A DNA stretch of 9,013 bases from Halobacteriales archaeon (GTDB lineage: Archaea; Halobacteriota; Halobacteria; Halobacteriales; Hikarchaeaceae). The stretch's first letter is position 1. Every line of letters starts with the position of its first letter. Location of the stretch: positions 1 to 9,013 of the forward strand of contig JAPYRM010000031.1 of NCBI GenBank assembly GCA_029941175.1. The letters are read 5' to 3'. Below the pieces are notes generated by a model. The model saw only the letters and a program-made list of their open reading frames with translations, was not told where the DNA came from and ran no database searches. Below, piece by piece: positions 1 to 6,813 of this stretch. A program made the position numbers and the translations under genes.

Positions 1-927
1 CCTATGGAATTATCTAGTACTGCAGACATAGGAGAAAGTACTGCGGCAGATATTATACAAGCTGCTAGAAAAAGTTCTGATATTGGTGGATTTGAAACGG
101 CAACTGAAGTCAAAAAAAGAAGAGATCTAATTGGAAAGCTTACCTGGGGTGTTCCTGCAATAGATGATTTATTAGGTGGGGGTGTAGAAACCCAATCTAT
201 AACTGAAGTATATGGTCAATTCGGATCTGGAAAGTCTCAAGTTACTCACCAGCTCTCTGTAAATGTTCAACTTCCAAGAGAACTAGGGGGACTCGAAGGA
301 TCTGCAATTTTCATCGACACTGAAGATACTTTCCGTCCTGAAAGAATCGATGATATGGTTCGTGGTCTTGATAGCGATGCTCAGGCAGCAACAATGCGTT
401 TACACGGCATTGATGGTTCCCCCGAAGACGACTTTGCTATAGAAGCTCTAATCGCGGCCGTACTTGATAATATTCACGTTGCTAAGGCTTTTAATTCAAA
501 TCATCAAATGTTACTCGCACAAACAGCGAAGGTGCTTGTCGGCAAATCTATGGACTCTAAATTCCCCATTCGACTCGTTTGTGTTGATTCCCTTACTGCC
601 CATTTCCGTGCAGAATATATTGGCAGGGGCACCTTGGCCACCCGTCAACAGAAACTCAATAAACATCTTCACGATTTAATGAGAATAAACGACCTATACA
701 ATGTTGCAACTCTCGTAACAAATCAAGTTTCTACCAATCCAGATTCTTTCTTTGGAGATCCTACCCGACCAATAGGTGGGAATATTCTCGGACATACCTC
801 TACTTTTAGACTATACCTCCGAAAATCAAAAGGAACAAAACGCGTCGTTCGTTTAGTAGATGCTCCCAATTTAGCAGATGGAGAAGCAATCATGCTCGTT
901 GAAGGTGGCGGACTCAGACCAGAATAA
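1..927 (+). CDS. radA: DNA repair and recombination protein RadA (5' partial)
   Basis: RadA is the archaeal RecA/Rad51-family recombinase, which forms ATP-dependent filaments on single-stranded DNA and catalyses strand exchange in the cytoplasm. The frame is open from base 1; the ATG at position 4 is almost certainly internal, because the usual start of the helix-hairpin-helix N-terminal domain is missing and the first residues ([12 protein letters not shown]) match the end of that domain. Counting from that Met: polymerisation motif FETA at residues 30-33, Walker A GQFGSGKS at 71-78, [12 protein letters not shown] at 103-114, Walker B LVCVDS at 191-196, a DNA-binding loop region with NQVSTNP and GGNILGH at 240-264, and a conserved end at GLRPE. 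No intein interrupts the visible part. It stops at TAA 925-927 and converges with prefoldin alpha 41 bp away. The sequence is strikingly similar to haloarchaeal RadA as I remember it. Identification is very secure; only the start lies outside the window. Confidence 0.97.
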   Translation, partial: PMELSSTADIGESTAADIIQAARKSSDIGGFETATEVKKRRDLIGKLTWGVPAIDDLLGGGVETQSITEVYGQFGSGKSQVTHQLSVNVQLPRELGGLEGSAIFIDTEDTFRPERIDDMVRGLDSDAQAATMRLHGIDGSPEDDFAIEALIAAVLDNIHVAKAFNSNHQMLLAQTAKVLVGKSMDSKFPIRLVCVDSLTAHFRAEYIGRGTLATRQQKLNKHLHDLMRINDLYNVATLVTNQVSTNPDSFFGDPTRPIGGNILGHTSTFRLYLRKSKGTKRVVRLVDAPNLADGEAIMLVEGGGLRPE

Positions 928-968
928 TTCGATACTTCTTATTTCTAGAACTATTTGACCCAATTTTA
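928..968. terminator. Convergent intergenic region with T-rich termination candidates
   Basis: This 41-bp gap separates the stop codons of radA (+) and pfdA (-). On the plus strand it contains pyrimidine-rich and T-rich stretches (TTCTTATTTCT near 935-945 and ATTTTATTATT crossing the pfdA stop), the type of signal that ends archaeal transcription without a hairpin. I see no strong stem-loop. The minus strand has no comparable T tract here. The call rests on composition and gene arrangement only. Confidence 0.4.
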
Positions 969-1379
969 TTATTGTAGTTTGGATAATTGTTCTTGGGCTT
1001 CCTGGCCTAGTTTTGTCCCTTGAGCCTTCAATTCTTCAATGGCTTTTGAAACATTTTCCATCCTATATGCTATTGTTTGAGTTCTCTCTGTAAGAATTAT
1101 TTTAGCTTGTTCTTTACTCTGTCCTTGGGAATAATTTCCACCTATCCCAATAATAAATTCATCATCACTTACTACTGAAGCACGGACATAAGTTTCACTA
1201 CCAATAGGAACTTGAATTGTAGAACCAGTAGAAATGGATTCCATCGATTCAACCGCTATCTCTACGTCTTCTTTTAACATTTGTAAATTTTGTAGTTCAC
1301 CATAGAGCCCTTCTAATCTACTTTCTATTTCCATCATCATCTGAGATAATGCTTGGAGTTTAGGATTGGATTGACTCAT
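969..1379 (-). CDS. pfdA: Prefoldin subunit alpha
   Basis: Prefoldin is a jellyfish-shaped hexamer of two alpha and four beta subunits that captures unfolded polypeptides and passes them to the group II chaperonin in the cytosol. The 136-residue product has the alpha-subunit layout: an N-terminal coiled coil (about 8-48), a beta-hairpin core (about 54-82, with VPIGSETYVRA and IGIGGNYS) and a C-terminal coiled coil (about 87-136) rich in Lys, Glu and Gln. I chose the ATG at 1379 because GAGGT lies 8 nt upstream and homologues start close to this point. A TTG at 1397 in the same frame would add six residues. The start overlaps the end of the L18Ae gene by 20 bp, so the two are almost certainly co-transcribed and perhaps translationally coupled. 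In haloarchaea the same pair normally follows aIF6, and ftsY usually follows; here radA converges instead. Confidence 0.93.
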   Translation of the reverse strand: MSQSNPKLQALSQMMMEIESRLEGLYGELQNLQMLKEDVEIAVESMESISTGSTIQVPIGSETYVRASVVSDDEFIIGIGGNYSQGQSKEQAKIILTERTQTIAYRMENVSKAIEELKAQGTKLGQEAQEQLSKLQ

Positions 1380-1551
1380 CTGATGAGACCTCTTCAATTA
1401 TAATTTGCCTCCGTTTCAAACGATGTTGACTGCCAAAATTGGAATAGCAATGTTCGATAGCTAGCTCTGAATTTTGTGCTTCCATTTCCACTTTAAACGG
1501 GGCCCACCGGATGCCTGCCCGAAAACGACCTTGGATAGAGAATATAGGCAT
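1360..1551 (-). CDS. rpl18a: 50S ribosomal protein L18Ae (LX)
   Basis: This is a small archaeal large-subunit ribosomal protein (LX, also called L18Ae or L20a). The 63-residue product starts MPIFSIQGRF and has the family signature SNFGSQHRLKRRQIIIEEV near residues 37-55. I chose the ATG at 1551, which has GGGAG a few bases upstream; the frame also has a TTG start at 1578, whose nine extra residues do not fit the family. The usual length is about 55-60 residues for the archaeal form, so the protein is complete, with a short Ser/Asp/Glu tail encoded in the overlap with pfdA. It is the first gene of a two-gene unit with prefoldin alpha. Its separation from L39e-L31e-aIF6, which lie 6 kb away on the other strand, is unusual. 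Confidence 0.92.
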   Translation of the reverse strand: MPIFSIQGRFRAGIRWAPFKVEMEAQNSELAIEHCYSNFGSQHRLKRRQIIIEEVSSDESIQS

Positions 1552-1659
1552 GTACTCCCGTGAGGCACCGCATAGCAAGAACCTTACTAATCAACTTTCT
1601 TACTCGAACACTAAGATTATGTCACTTTTCTAAACGGGTTATATCTGCTTAAAAGAATC
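1552..1659. promoter_or_regulatory. Intergenic region: end of Mo/W operon and probable L18Ae promoter
   Basis: This 108-bp gap lies between the stop of the transporter ATPase and the start of L18Ae, both on the minus strand. Just after the ATPase stop the minus strand reads TTCTTTT (near 1658-1652), a plausible T-rich terminator. Further on, minus-strand GATATAACC (about 1645-1637) or ACATAATC (about 1622-1615) could serve as a TATA element for rpl18a. Neither is at a distance that fixes a start site, so the promoter position is unresolved. A single TTATGTC half-site sits at 1617-1623 without a partner. Confidence 0.35.
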
Positions 1660-2697
1660 TCACTTGTTTGAAAGTATCTGGATGGATTCCTTTGGAAAAT
1701 ACACTCCTAATGTTATTCCTTTTTCTAATTTTATAGTTTCATTCTGTTTTAGGGATGCATACGCCCGAATCTGATCTTTCACACCTTCTATGTCTAGTTC
1801 TACTGCATACCTGTGTCCTTTAAATATTTTTTCAACAATCTCTCCTTTCATCCAATTTTTTCCTTTTTTCTGTTTTCCAAGAACGATACTCTCTGGACGA
1901 ATGCAAGCCCGAACTTCTTTACCATTTTCCAATCCGCTAATCCGAGCTTCTAGTCTGTAAGGCCCCCACTCAACTATATGCCCATCCCCATTGCTTTCAC
2001 CCACTACCATTTTTAATATATTCGATTCTCCTGTTATTTCAGCAGCAACTACCGTTTTAGGATTTTTAAATATACCCTCCGATGTTCCAATCTGGCAGAT
2101 TTTTCCACCCGACATAATTGCAATCTTATCTCCAATTTCCCATGCAATATCTCTATCGTGAGTTACATATATTACTGGTATTTCGATCTGTTTCAATATT
2201 TTTCGAAGATCTATACTCAACCTCTTTCTAATCGGATAGTCCAAGCTGCTTAGTGGTTCGTCCAATAACAATACCTCTGGTTTAGAAACTATGGCCCGTG
2301 CCAATGACACACGATTTTTCTCCCCCCCTGATAATGTATCAATAGAACGGTCTAGTATTTTTCCGATCCCAAAAATATCAATAATTTTTTTAATATCTTC
2401 CCCCCCGACATCCGCATACGTTATATTTTCCATAACTGTCATATGTGGAAACAAAGTATCTTCTTGAAATACAATGGCAGTACTTCTTTTTTCTATTGGT
2501 TCTTTGGATATGTTTTTTCCCCCGATTAGAATCTCTCCACAATCCATGTTTAAAATTCCAGAAATCACATTCAACAATGTGGTTTTCCCCGAACCCGACG
2601 GGCCCAAAATCACTAAAATTTCATTTCCCACCGTTAACTCTATCGGGCCCAATGTAAATTCCCCAATAGATTTGATTATTGATTTAATATGGAGCAT
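1660..2697 (-). CDS. wtpC: Molybdate/tungstate ABC transporter, ATP-binding protein
   Basis: This is the cytoplasmic ATPase that powers oxyanion import with the adjacent permease and binding protein. The 345-residue sequence carries the full ABC set: Walker A GPSGSGKT (32-39), Q-loop VFQED (Q78), signature LSGGE (122-126), Walker B VLLLDEP (142-148), D-loop SSLD (150-153) and switch His180. Residues about 225-340 form a C-terminal TOBE-like regulatory region (ACIRPESIVL at about 264-273), as in ModC, WtpC and other CUT1-style ATPases. The ATG at 2697 lies within the end of the permease gene (14-bp overlap) and is preceded by GAGGT. It is the last gene of the operon. Two G7 tracts fall within the coding strand, one encoding the Gly pair of the signature motif. 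Molybdate versus tungstate preference cannot be read from the sequence; modC is an equally fair name. Confidence 0.88.
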   Translation of the reverse strand: MLHIKSIIKSIGEFTLGPIELTVGNEILVILGPSGSGKTTLLNVISGILNMDCGEILIGGKNISKEPIEKRSTAIVFQEDTLFPHMTVMENITYADVGGEDIKKIIDIFGIGKILDRSIDTLSGGEKNRVSLARAIVSKPEVLLLDEPLSSLDYPIRKRLSIDLRKILKQIEIPVIYVTHDRDIAWEIGDKIAIMSGGKICQIGTSEGIFKNPKTVVAAEITGESNILKMVVGESNGDGHIVEWGPYRLEARISGLENGKEVRACIRPESIVLGKQKKGKNWMKGEIVEKIFKGHRYAVELDIEGVKDQIRAYASLKQNETIKLEKGITLGVYFPKESIQILSNK

Positions 2698-3469
2698 AAC
2701 TACCTCTAACTTCTTGTCCTAACACACTAATTAATAAAATTACAATTATGGAACTTACTAGCAACACTATTGCCACCGGGAATGCTTCTTCAATCCCGCC
2801 TGTAATGAATGAAACCCATATTTGAGTTGGCATAGTTCTTGGATAATATGCCATCATTATAGTTGCGCCAAATTCTCCCATAGCTCTAGCGAAAGCAAGC
2901 ATTATTCCTGCAATTATGCCTCTCATTGATAGTGGCAATGTAACCCTCCAAAAAGTTTCAATTTTTGTTCTCCCCAAGGACCTTGAAGTATATTCGAGTT
3001 TTTCGTCAACCGAATCAAATCCCACTTTTGTTGCGATTACAACGAATGGAGATATGACAAATACCTGTGCAAGTATTATCCCCACCAGCGATTGAGTCAA
3101 TTCGATCCCAGAAGACATCGCCAACGAGCCCAGGATAGACCCCGGACCAAACAATGTAAGTAGTACCATACCACTAACTATCGGGGGCAATACCAACGGT
3201 AAAAATACTACGAATAAAACAATATTCTTCCACCTGAAAGCAGACCGTGACAAAAAATATGCAAGTGGAATACCTAATATGCATGAAATTGACACACTAA
3301 CTATGGAAGTGCCCACTGAAGTGATCATTGCAGAGATCACGTCTTCGTTCATGATGCTTGGGATCATGGCATTGTTAGCTTTCCAAAACAACAACGAAAC
3401 GACAGGAGCTATATAGTATATCATGAGAATTCCTCCCAAAATTCCTATGGATGATATTTTATTTTTCAT
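2684..3469 (-). CDS. wtpB: Molybdate/tungstate ABC transporter, permease
   Basis: This is the membrane channel subunit of the oxyanion importer, in the ModB/WtpB/CysT permease family. The 261 residues show about six hydrophobic segments (roughly 8-29, 46-73, 83-107, 125-148, 184-206, 230-251). The cytoplasmic coupling motif (EAA loop) lies around 159-188, with TSRSLGRTKIETFWRVTLP as its core; it docks on the ATPase. Other family features are LPPIVSG (94-100) and the FARAMGEFGAT segment (193-203). Its ATG at 3469 overlaps the TGA of the binding-protein gene (ATGA), and its TAA lies 14 bp inside the ATPase gene, so the three genes form a tightly coupled operon. Length is normal for the family. 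Confidence 0.9.
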   Translation of the reverse strand: MKNKISSIGILGGILMIYYIAPVVSLLFWKANNAMIPSIMNEDVISAMITSVGTSIVSVSISCILGIPLAYFLSRSAFRWKNIVLFVVFLPLVLPPIVSGMVLLTLFGPGSILGSLAMSSGIELTQSLVGIILAQVFVISPFVVIATKVGFDSVDEKLEYTSRSLGRTKIETFWRVTLPLSMRGIIAGIMLAFARAMGEFGATIMMAYYPRTMPTQIWVSFITGGIEEAFPVAIVLLVSSIIVILLISVLGQEVRGSYAPY

Positions 3470-4407
3470 CCAACTAATACTCCTCCAATCTCATCTGGAA
3501 TATCCCCAATAACCTCTGGATATGTTCCTAGTACACCAAACCCAAATTTCTGAAGATAATTTCCATTAATATGCTCTCTAAAAACATCTATAACTGCCAC
3601 ATCTAATTCTCTGGTCAAAATAGTTGAACTATATTTTATGACATCTCCTCGCACAATTTCCCCACTTTTCAATTTATATCCCACCTTGGAGTACCAATCA
3701 TTCACTTTTTCCGGAGAGCTTAGATTTATTTCTATGGGCAGTTCAACATAATCATACCCGCGTTCAACAGCCATATTCTTATATACAATCGCTGCATCAA
3801 TCCCACCTATTTCAAAATAACTCATTAGTTCAATCTCTGGAAAAACCCAACTTTTGGATAGGACTTCCTTTTTCAGATTCACTTCCTTGTAATACATTTC
3901 TGCTAGTTCTAATAGGAATAACGTTCGATATCCTAACGGGTCTAAATTAGGATCTGTCCTTCCTATTTTTATATCATTTCTCAGTATTGGTTCATACCAT
4001 TTTTCCTCGCCACCATCTGCAATTAATTTCCCGCCATCTGTGTTTTCATTATATGCAATAACCATTTGATTTGTAGCGAACTCAACATACCATTTAGGTT
4101 TTATCACACTTTCAAAGAGTACCGGATCCGACACTGAAACTATATCTGGATTCTTCAATCCATCTTTAACTAATTGGGCAATAGCCACCGAGCCATGGGC
4201 TTCAACTCTCAATGGAATCTCAACTTCATTTTTCATACCCATCTCTATCGATGTTAGGAGGCTCCCCGCAACGAGTAAATACACCGGATCTAAATTTAAT
4301 CTCTTTCCGTTTTCTGAATTATTTTTGTTTTCGTTTAAGCACCCCCCTAGCTGTAAAATGGGCCACATAGAAGATAGAAAAATCAATTCTCTGCGTGTCA
4401 TTCCCAT
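3466..4407 (-). CDS. wtpA: Molybdate/tungstate-binding lipoprotein (WtpA-like)
   Basis: This is the extracellular substrate-binding protein that captures molybdate or tungstate for the importer. The 313 residues begin with a TRRELIF twin-arginine motif (4-10), a hydrophobic stretch and a lipobox LGGC with Cys23, so a Tat-exported lipoprotein is likely. Mature-domain hallmarks of the archaeal WtpA/ModA group are AGSL (47-50), a HGSVAIAQLVKDG segment (71-83), DIVSVSD (88-94), EFATNQMVIAYN (109-120) and GRTDPNLDPLGYR (149-161), followed by ELAEMYY. DAAIVYKNMA (204-213) and VELPIEINLS (221-230) also match. The ATG at 4407 has GGAG 8 nt upstream; a second ATG at 4401 would also keep the Tat motif. 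It is the first gene of the operon and faces the ModE-type regulator. One possible change at a metal-oxyanion ligand (Val208) is noted in the findings. Sulfate binding is unlikely given the WtpA-type motifs. Confidence 0.86.
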   Translation of the reverse strand: MGMTRRELIFLSSMWPILQLGGCLNENKNNSENGKRLNLDPVYLLVAGSLLTSIEMGMKNEVEIPLRVEAHGSVAIAQLVKDGLKNPDIVSVSDPVLFESVIKPKWYVEFATNQMVIAYNENTDGGKLIADGGEEKWYEPILRNDIKIGRTDPNLDPLGYRTLFLLELAEMYYKEVNLKKEVLSKSWVFPEIELMSYFEIGGIDAAIVYKNMAVERGYDYVELPIEINLSSPEKVNDWYSKVGYKLKSGEIVRGDVIKYSSTILTRELDVAVIDVFREHINGNYLQKFGFGVLGTYPEVIGDIPDEIGGVLVG

Positions 4408-4432
4408 ACTACTCTCTCCTTTTCACCGATCA

Positions 4433-4452
4433 TTATGTCTCATTCGACATAA
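4433..4452. promoter_or_regulatory. Palindromic operator copy 1 (probable ModE-type site)
   Basis: This is a 20-bp inverted repeat, TTATGTC-N6-GACATAA, with perfect 7-bp arms. It lies 25 bp upstream of the wtpA start, between the putative start of transcription and the Shine-Dalgarno sequence of that operon. It shares both arms with a second copy 29 bp away. The adjacent gene for a ModE-type winged-helix protein makes that protein the obvious candidate to bind here. The sequence differs from the E. coli Mo-box that I remember (TATA-rich arms), so the assignment is by context. Confidence 0.72.
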
Positions 4453-4461
4453 CAGTTACCA

Positions 4462-4481
4462 TTATGTCTAAACAGACATAA
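4462..4481. promoter_or_regulatory. Palindromic operator copy 2 (probable ModE-type site)
   Basis: This is a 20-bp inverted repeat, TTATGTCT-N4-AGACATAA, with perfect 8-bp arms, the better of the two copies. It ends 4 bp before the TATA-like box at 4486-4493. Occupancy would therefore block factor TFB/TBP access to the regulator promoter on the plus strand, or cover the start site of the transporter operon on the minus strand. Centre-to-centre distance to copy 1 is 29 bp, a little under three helical turns. Confidence 0.75.
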
Positions 4482-4483
4482 CC

Positions 4484-4500
4484 ACTTTTATACTTCCTGT
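4484..4500. promoter_or_regulatory. TATA-like box of the divergent regulator/transporter region
   Basis: TTTTATAC at 4486-4493 is the only strong TATA-like element in the 107-bp divergent region. On the plus strand its centre is about 25 bp before the regulator ATG at 4515, which would give a leaderless mRNA. On the minus strand the same bases read GTATAAAA and are preceded by a purine-rich AGGAA that resembles a BRE, which would start the transporter mRNA near 4464 with a leader of about 57 nt. One element may serve both directions or only one; the sequence alone does not decide. Confidence 0.55.
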
Positions 4501-4514
4501 CTCTTATCCAACTC

Positions 4515-5201
4515 ATGCAAAATGAATTCGATTTGCATTTTCGAATTGGTTCTGTTTCTTTTAATTCAAAAGATGTCCTTCTTCTACAAGCCGTAGAAGA
4601 GCACGGATCTTTGAACTCTGCATCTTCTTCACTCGGAAGATCCTATTCGAGAGCGCACAAACGTATTCAGGAATTGGAAATGCATTCCGGGCCTTTATTA
4701 TCCCGAACACGTGGTGGTCAAGGGGGAGGTGGCAGTTCTCTCACAAAGATTGCTTATGAATTATTAGACCGTTTCTCCCGATTAGAAATAACTTTCACTG
4801 ACATTCTTGGAACCGAAGAAATAGTATTACAAGGACAAGTCCTATCTAGATCCGGGGAACTCGCAACAATACTCACTCCCGCGGGCCCAATCAGGGCTCT
4901 TCTTTTTACGGATGCAGAATACGTACAAATATCTTTAAGATCTGATTCCATTACACTCCATTCTCCTCCCTTCACTTCTTCTTCCATAATAACAAGTGCA
5001 TTAAACCGCTTCGTTGGAGTTATCACTTCGATTGCTACTCATGAAGCAATCGCAGAAGTTACTTTTGATGTAGGATCTGATATCACAATGACAGCTCTAG
5101 TTTCATTGGAAAGCCTCCAACAATTGAATTTTCAACTTGGCTCTCCTGTAGTGGCTACATTTAAAGCAACATCCACACGAGCAGTACCTTTCCACTCTTG
5201 A
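4515..5201 (+). CDS. ModE-type molybdate/tungstate-responsive regulator with Mop/TOBE domains
   Basis: This is a probable transcription factor that senses molybdate or tungstate and controls the divergent importer. The 228 residues have a ModE-like N-terminal winged helix (about 13-90), including LLLQAVEEHGSLNSASSSLGRSYSRAHKRI and the Gly-rich GGQGGGGSSLT wing-like segment (67-77), which parallels the GGxGGGG motif of bacterial ModE. The C-terminal half holds two Mop-like stretches: a first about 104-151 (VLQGQVLSRSGELATI, then IRALL) and a second, more typical TOBE/Mop about 160-225 (NRFVGVITSIATHEAIAEVTFDV to VVATFKATSTRAV). This resembles the TOBE-domain regulators of haloarchaea. The ATG at 4515 follows the TATA-like box by about 25 bp and no Shine-Dalgarno is seen, so a leaderless mRNA is likely. 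The gene converges on sufS with 5 bp between stops. Confidence 0.85.
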   Translation: MQNEFDLHFRIGSVSFNSKDVLLLQAVEEHGSLNSASSSLGRSYSRAHKRIQELEMHSGPLLSRTRGGQGGGGSSLTKIAYELLDRFSRLEITFTDILGTEEIVLQGQVLSRSGELATILTPAGPIRALLFTDAEYVQISLRSDSITLHSPPFTSSSIITSALNRFVGVITSIATHEAIAEVTFDVGSDITMTALVSLESLQQLNFQLGSPVVATFKATSTRAVPFHS

Positions 5202-5206
5202 TGTGA

Positions 5207-6448
5207 CTATTCAAATATCTTCTTGATTTCTCCAATTCCTGCAATTAGTTTATCTACCTCTTCTTTCGTATTATACAGATAATACGATGCTCGGACTGAA
5301 GCCGCAATCCCCAATTTTCGGTGAAGTGGATGTGTACAATGTTCCCCTGCACGAATAGCAATGCCATGATCATTAAGAATAGATGCAATATCATGTGCGT
5401 GGGGAACTTCTAAGTTAAATGATACCAATCCCCCCCTCTCCTCTCCAATAGGGGGTCCATATATTTCTACCCCTTCAAATTCTAAAAGAGATTTAATCGT
5501 ATATTCTGCTAGTTCATTGTCATGACGCCAAATTTTATCGAGACCAATTTTTTCTAAATAATCTGCGGCCCGAGCAAGAGCAATTCCCTGACAAATTGGT
5601 GGGGTTCCAGCTTCAAATTTCCATGGAAGATTATTCCACGAAGACGAATCATATGTGACTTTTCTAATCATTTCACCTCCATACATAAATGGTTCCATCT
5701 CATCTAGTATCTCTTCTTTTCCATAAAGACAACCAATCCCAGTTGGACCTGCCATTTTATGCCCCGAAAAAGCATAAAAATCAACATCCAATTCTTTGAC
5801 ATCAATTGGCATACTAGGTGCTGCTTGGGCACCATCAGCTAGTACCAAACTTCCGTTTTCATGTGCCATTTTTGACAGTTCTTTCACTGGATTCACCGTT
5901 CCAAGAACATTAGATACGTGTACTAATGACATCATCTTGACGTCTTTGTCAATTATCTCATTCGCATGTTCCATATCTAGTCTCCCTGCATCATCAATTT
6001 TGATATATTTCACGGTAGCTCCCGTTCTCTTTCCAATTTGTTGCCACGTTACTAGAGAAGCATGATGCTCCATTTCTGTAAGTATTATTACATCACCCCC
6101 CTCAAGTTCTCTTAATCCCCATGATTGAGCCACTAAGTTAATCGATTCCGTAGTGCTTTTTGTAAAAATCATTTCCTCACGGTTAGACCCTCCTATAAAC
6201 TCAATCATTTTGTCATGAGCTTTTTCATATGCATCAGTCGCATCCATGCCCAATTTGTGAGTGCCTCTGTGTACGTTCGAATTAATTTTCTTGTAGTATT
6301 CCTCTATACATTCACATACTATATTTGGTGTTTGTGAAGTCGCAGCGCTATCAAGGTATACTAGTGGAACTCCCTCTCTAACTTCTATATTTAGTATTGG
6401 AAACTCCTTCCTTATTTTTTCTGTATCAAGTATATTTGACCCTGCCAT
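5207..6448 (-). CDS. sufS: Cysteine desulfurase, SufS type
   Basis: SufS is a pyridoxal-phosphate enzyme that removes sulfur from cysteine, giving alanine and a persulfide used for Fe-S cluster assembly in the cytoplasm. The 413-residue sequence is full length for group II desulfurases. Visible landmarks are LDSAATSQTP (32-41), NVHRGTHKLG (58-67), EMEHHASLVTWQ (125-136; His129 stacks on PLP), ADGAQAAPSMP (204-214; Asp205 and Gln208), the Schiff-base lysine Lys231 in FSGHKMAGPTG, and catalytic Cys371 in RAGEHCTHPLH, followed by VRASYYLYNT (385-394). The ATG at 6448 has GAGG 9 nt upstream. It is the last gene of the TPR-DUF424-sufS unit, 50 bp after DUF424. A SufU-type scaffold begins 2.4 kb away on the other strand. 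SufB, SufC and SufD are not in the window. Confidence 0.95.
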   Translation of the reverse strand: MAGSNILDTEKIRKEFPILNIEVREGVPLVYLDSAATSQTPNIVCECIEEYYKKINSNVHRGTHKLGMDATDAYEKAHDKMIEFIGGSNREEMIFTKSTTESINLVAQSWGLRELEGGDVIILTEMEHHASLVTWQQIGKRTGATVKYIKIDDAGRLDMEHANEIIDKDVKMMSLVHVSNVLGTVNPVKELSKMAHENGSLVLADGAQAAPSMPIDVKELDVDFYAFSGHKMAGPTGIGCLYGKEEILDEMEPFMYGGEMIRKVTYDSSSWNNLPWKFEAGTPPICQGIALARAADYLEKIGLDKIWRHDNELAEYTIKSLLEFEGVEIYGPPIGEERGGLVSFNLEVPHAHDIASILNDHGIAIRAGEHCTHPLHRKLGIAASVRASYYLYNTKEEVDKLIAGIGEIKKIFE

Positions 6449-6498
6449 CTCTTATATCCTCGATTTAACCCGAAACGATAACACTCCTTCGATCCCTT

Positions 6499-6789
6499 TT
6501 ACAGACGTACAAATTGCGCATGTTGGACTTCTCCAATTTTCAGAACATGATCTTCACTAATTATCCCCGTTTCTATTGCAATTCTAACTGATTCCACACC
6601 CATGATATTTGCTATACTCGCATTTTTTAGACTTTTTTTAATAGTTTCTTCTTTGGCTTCCTCTCCTCTATAAAATGATTCTGTAATTGTCAATGAAATT
6701 TCACCTTCTTTGAAAGTTTTTCCCATTATTTCACTATCACATAGGGAAACAAACAATCCTTGATCTGTCATTCTTTCTTTTAGAATCAT
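6499..6789 (-). CDS. DUF424 domain-containing protein
   Basis: This 96-residue protein belongs to the uncharacterised archaeal DUF424 family. It is recognised from the opening MILKER, the central ISLTITESFYRGEEA (31-45), the ASIANIMGVESV segment (58-69) and the closing IGEVQHAQFVRL (85-96). There is no membrane segment or signal peptide, so it should be cytoplasmic. The ATG at 6789 matches the start of homologues as I recall them; upstream bases are A-rich and show no clear Shine-Dalgarno. It follows the TPR gene by 24 bp and precedes sufS by 50 bp. I cannot assign a function. The wide archaeal conservation and a position next to ribosomal genes would fit a role in translation or RNA handling, but that is inference. 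Confidence 0.85.
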   Translation of the reverse strand: MILKERMTDQGLFVSLCDSEIMGKTFKEGEISLTITESFYRGEEAKEETIKKSLKNASIANIMGVESVRIAIETGIISEDHVLKIGEVQHAQFVRL

Positions 6790-6813
6790 TTTTTATCTTT
6801 TATATTGTCCATT

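Noticed and set aside
4..6. ATG at position 4 as the true radA start
   Set aside because: It would remove the helix-hairpin-helix domain normal for RadA, and the frame is open to the window edge.
1552..1578. TTG-initiated N-terminal extension of L18Ae
   Set aside because: The extra nine residues are not part of the family and the ATG at 1551 has its own GGGAG upstream.
1617..1623. Single TTATGTC half-site between the Mo/W operon and rpl18a, identical to the operator arm
   Set aside because: No matching GACATAA arm at the expected spacing; a 7-mer match of AT-rich type can occur by chance.
4754..5026. 90-codon open frame on the minus strand within the regulator gene
   Set aside because: It lies wholly antisense to a well-supported gene, has no family resemblance and is explained by codon bias of the real frame.
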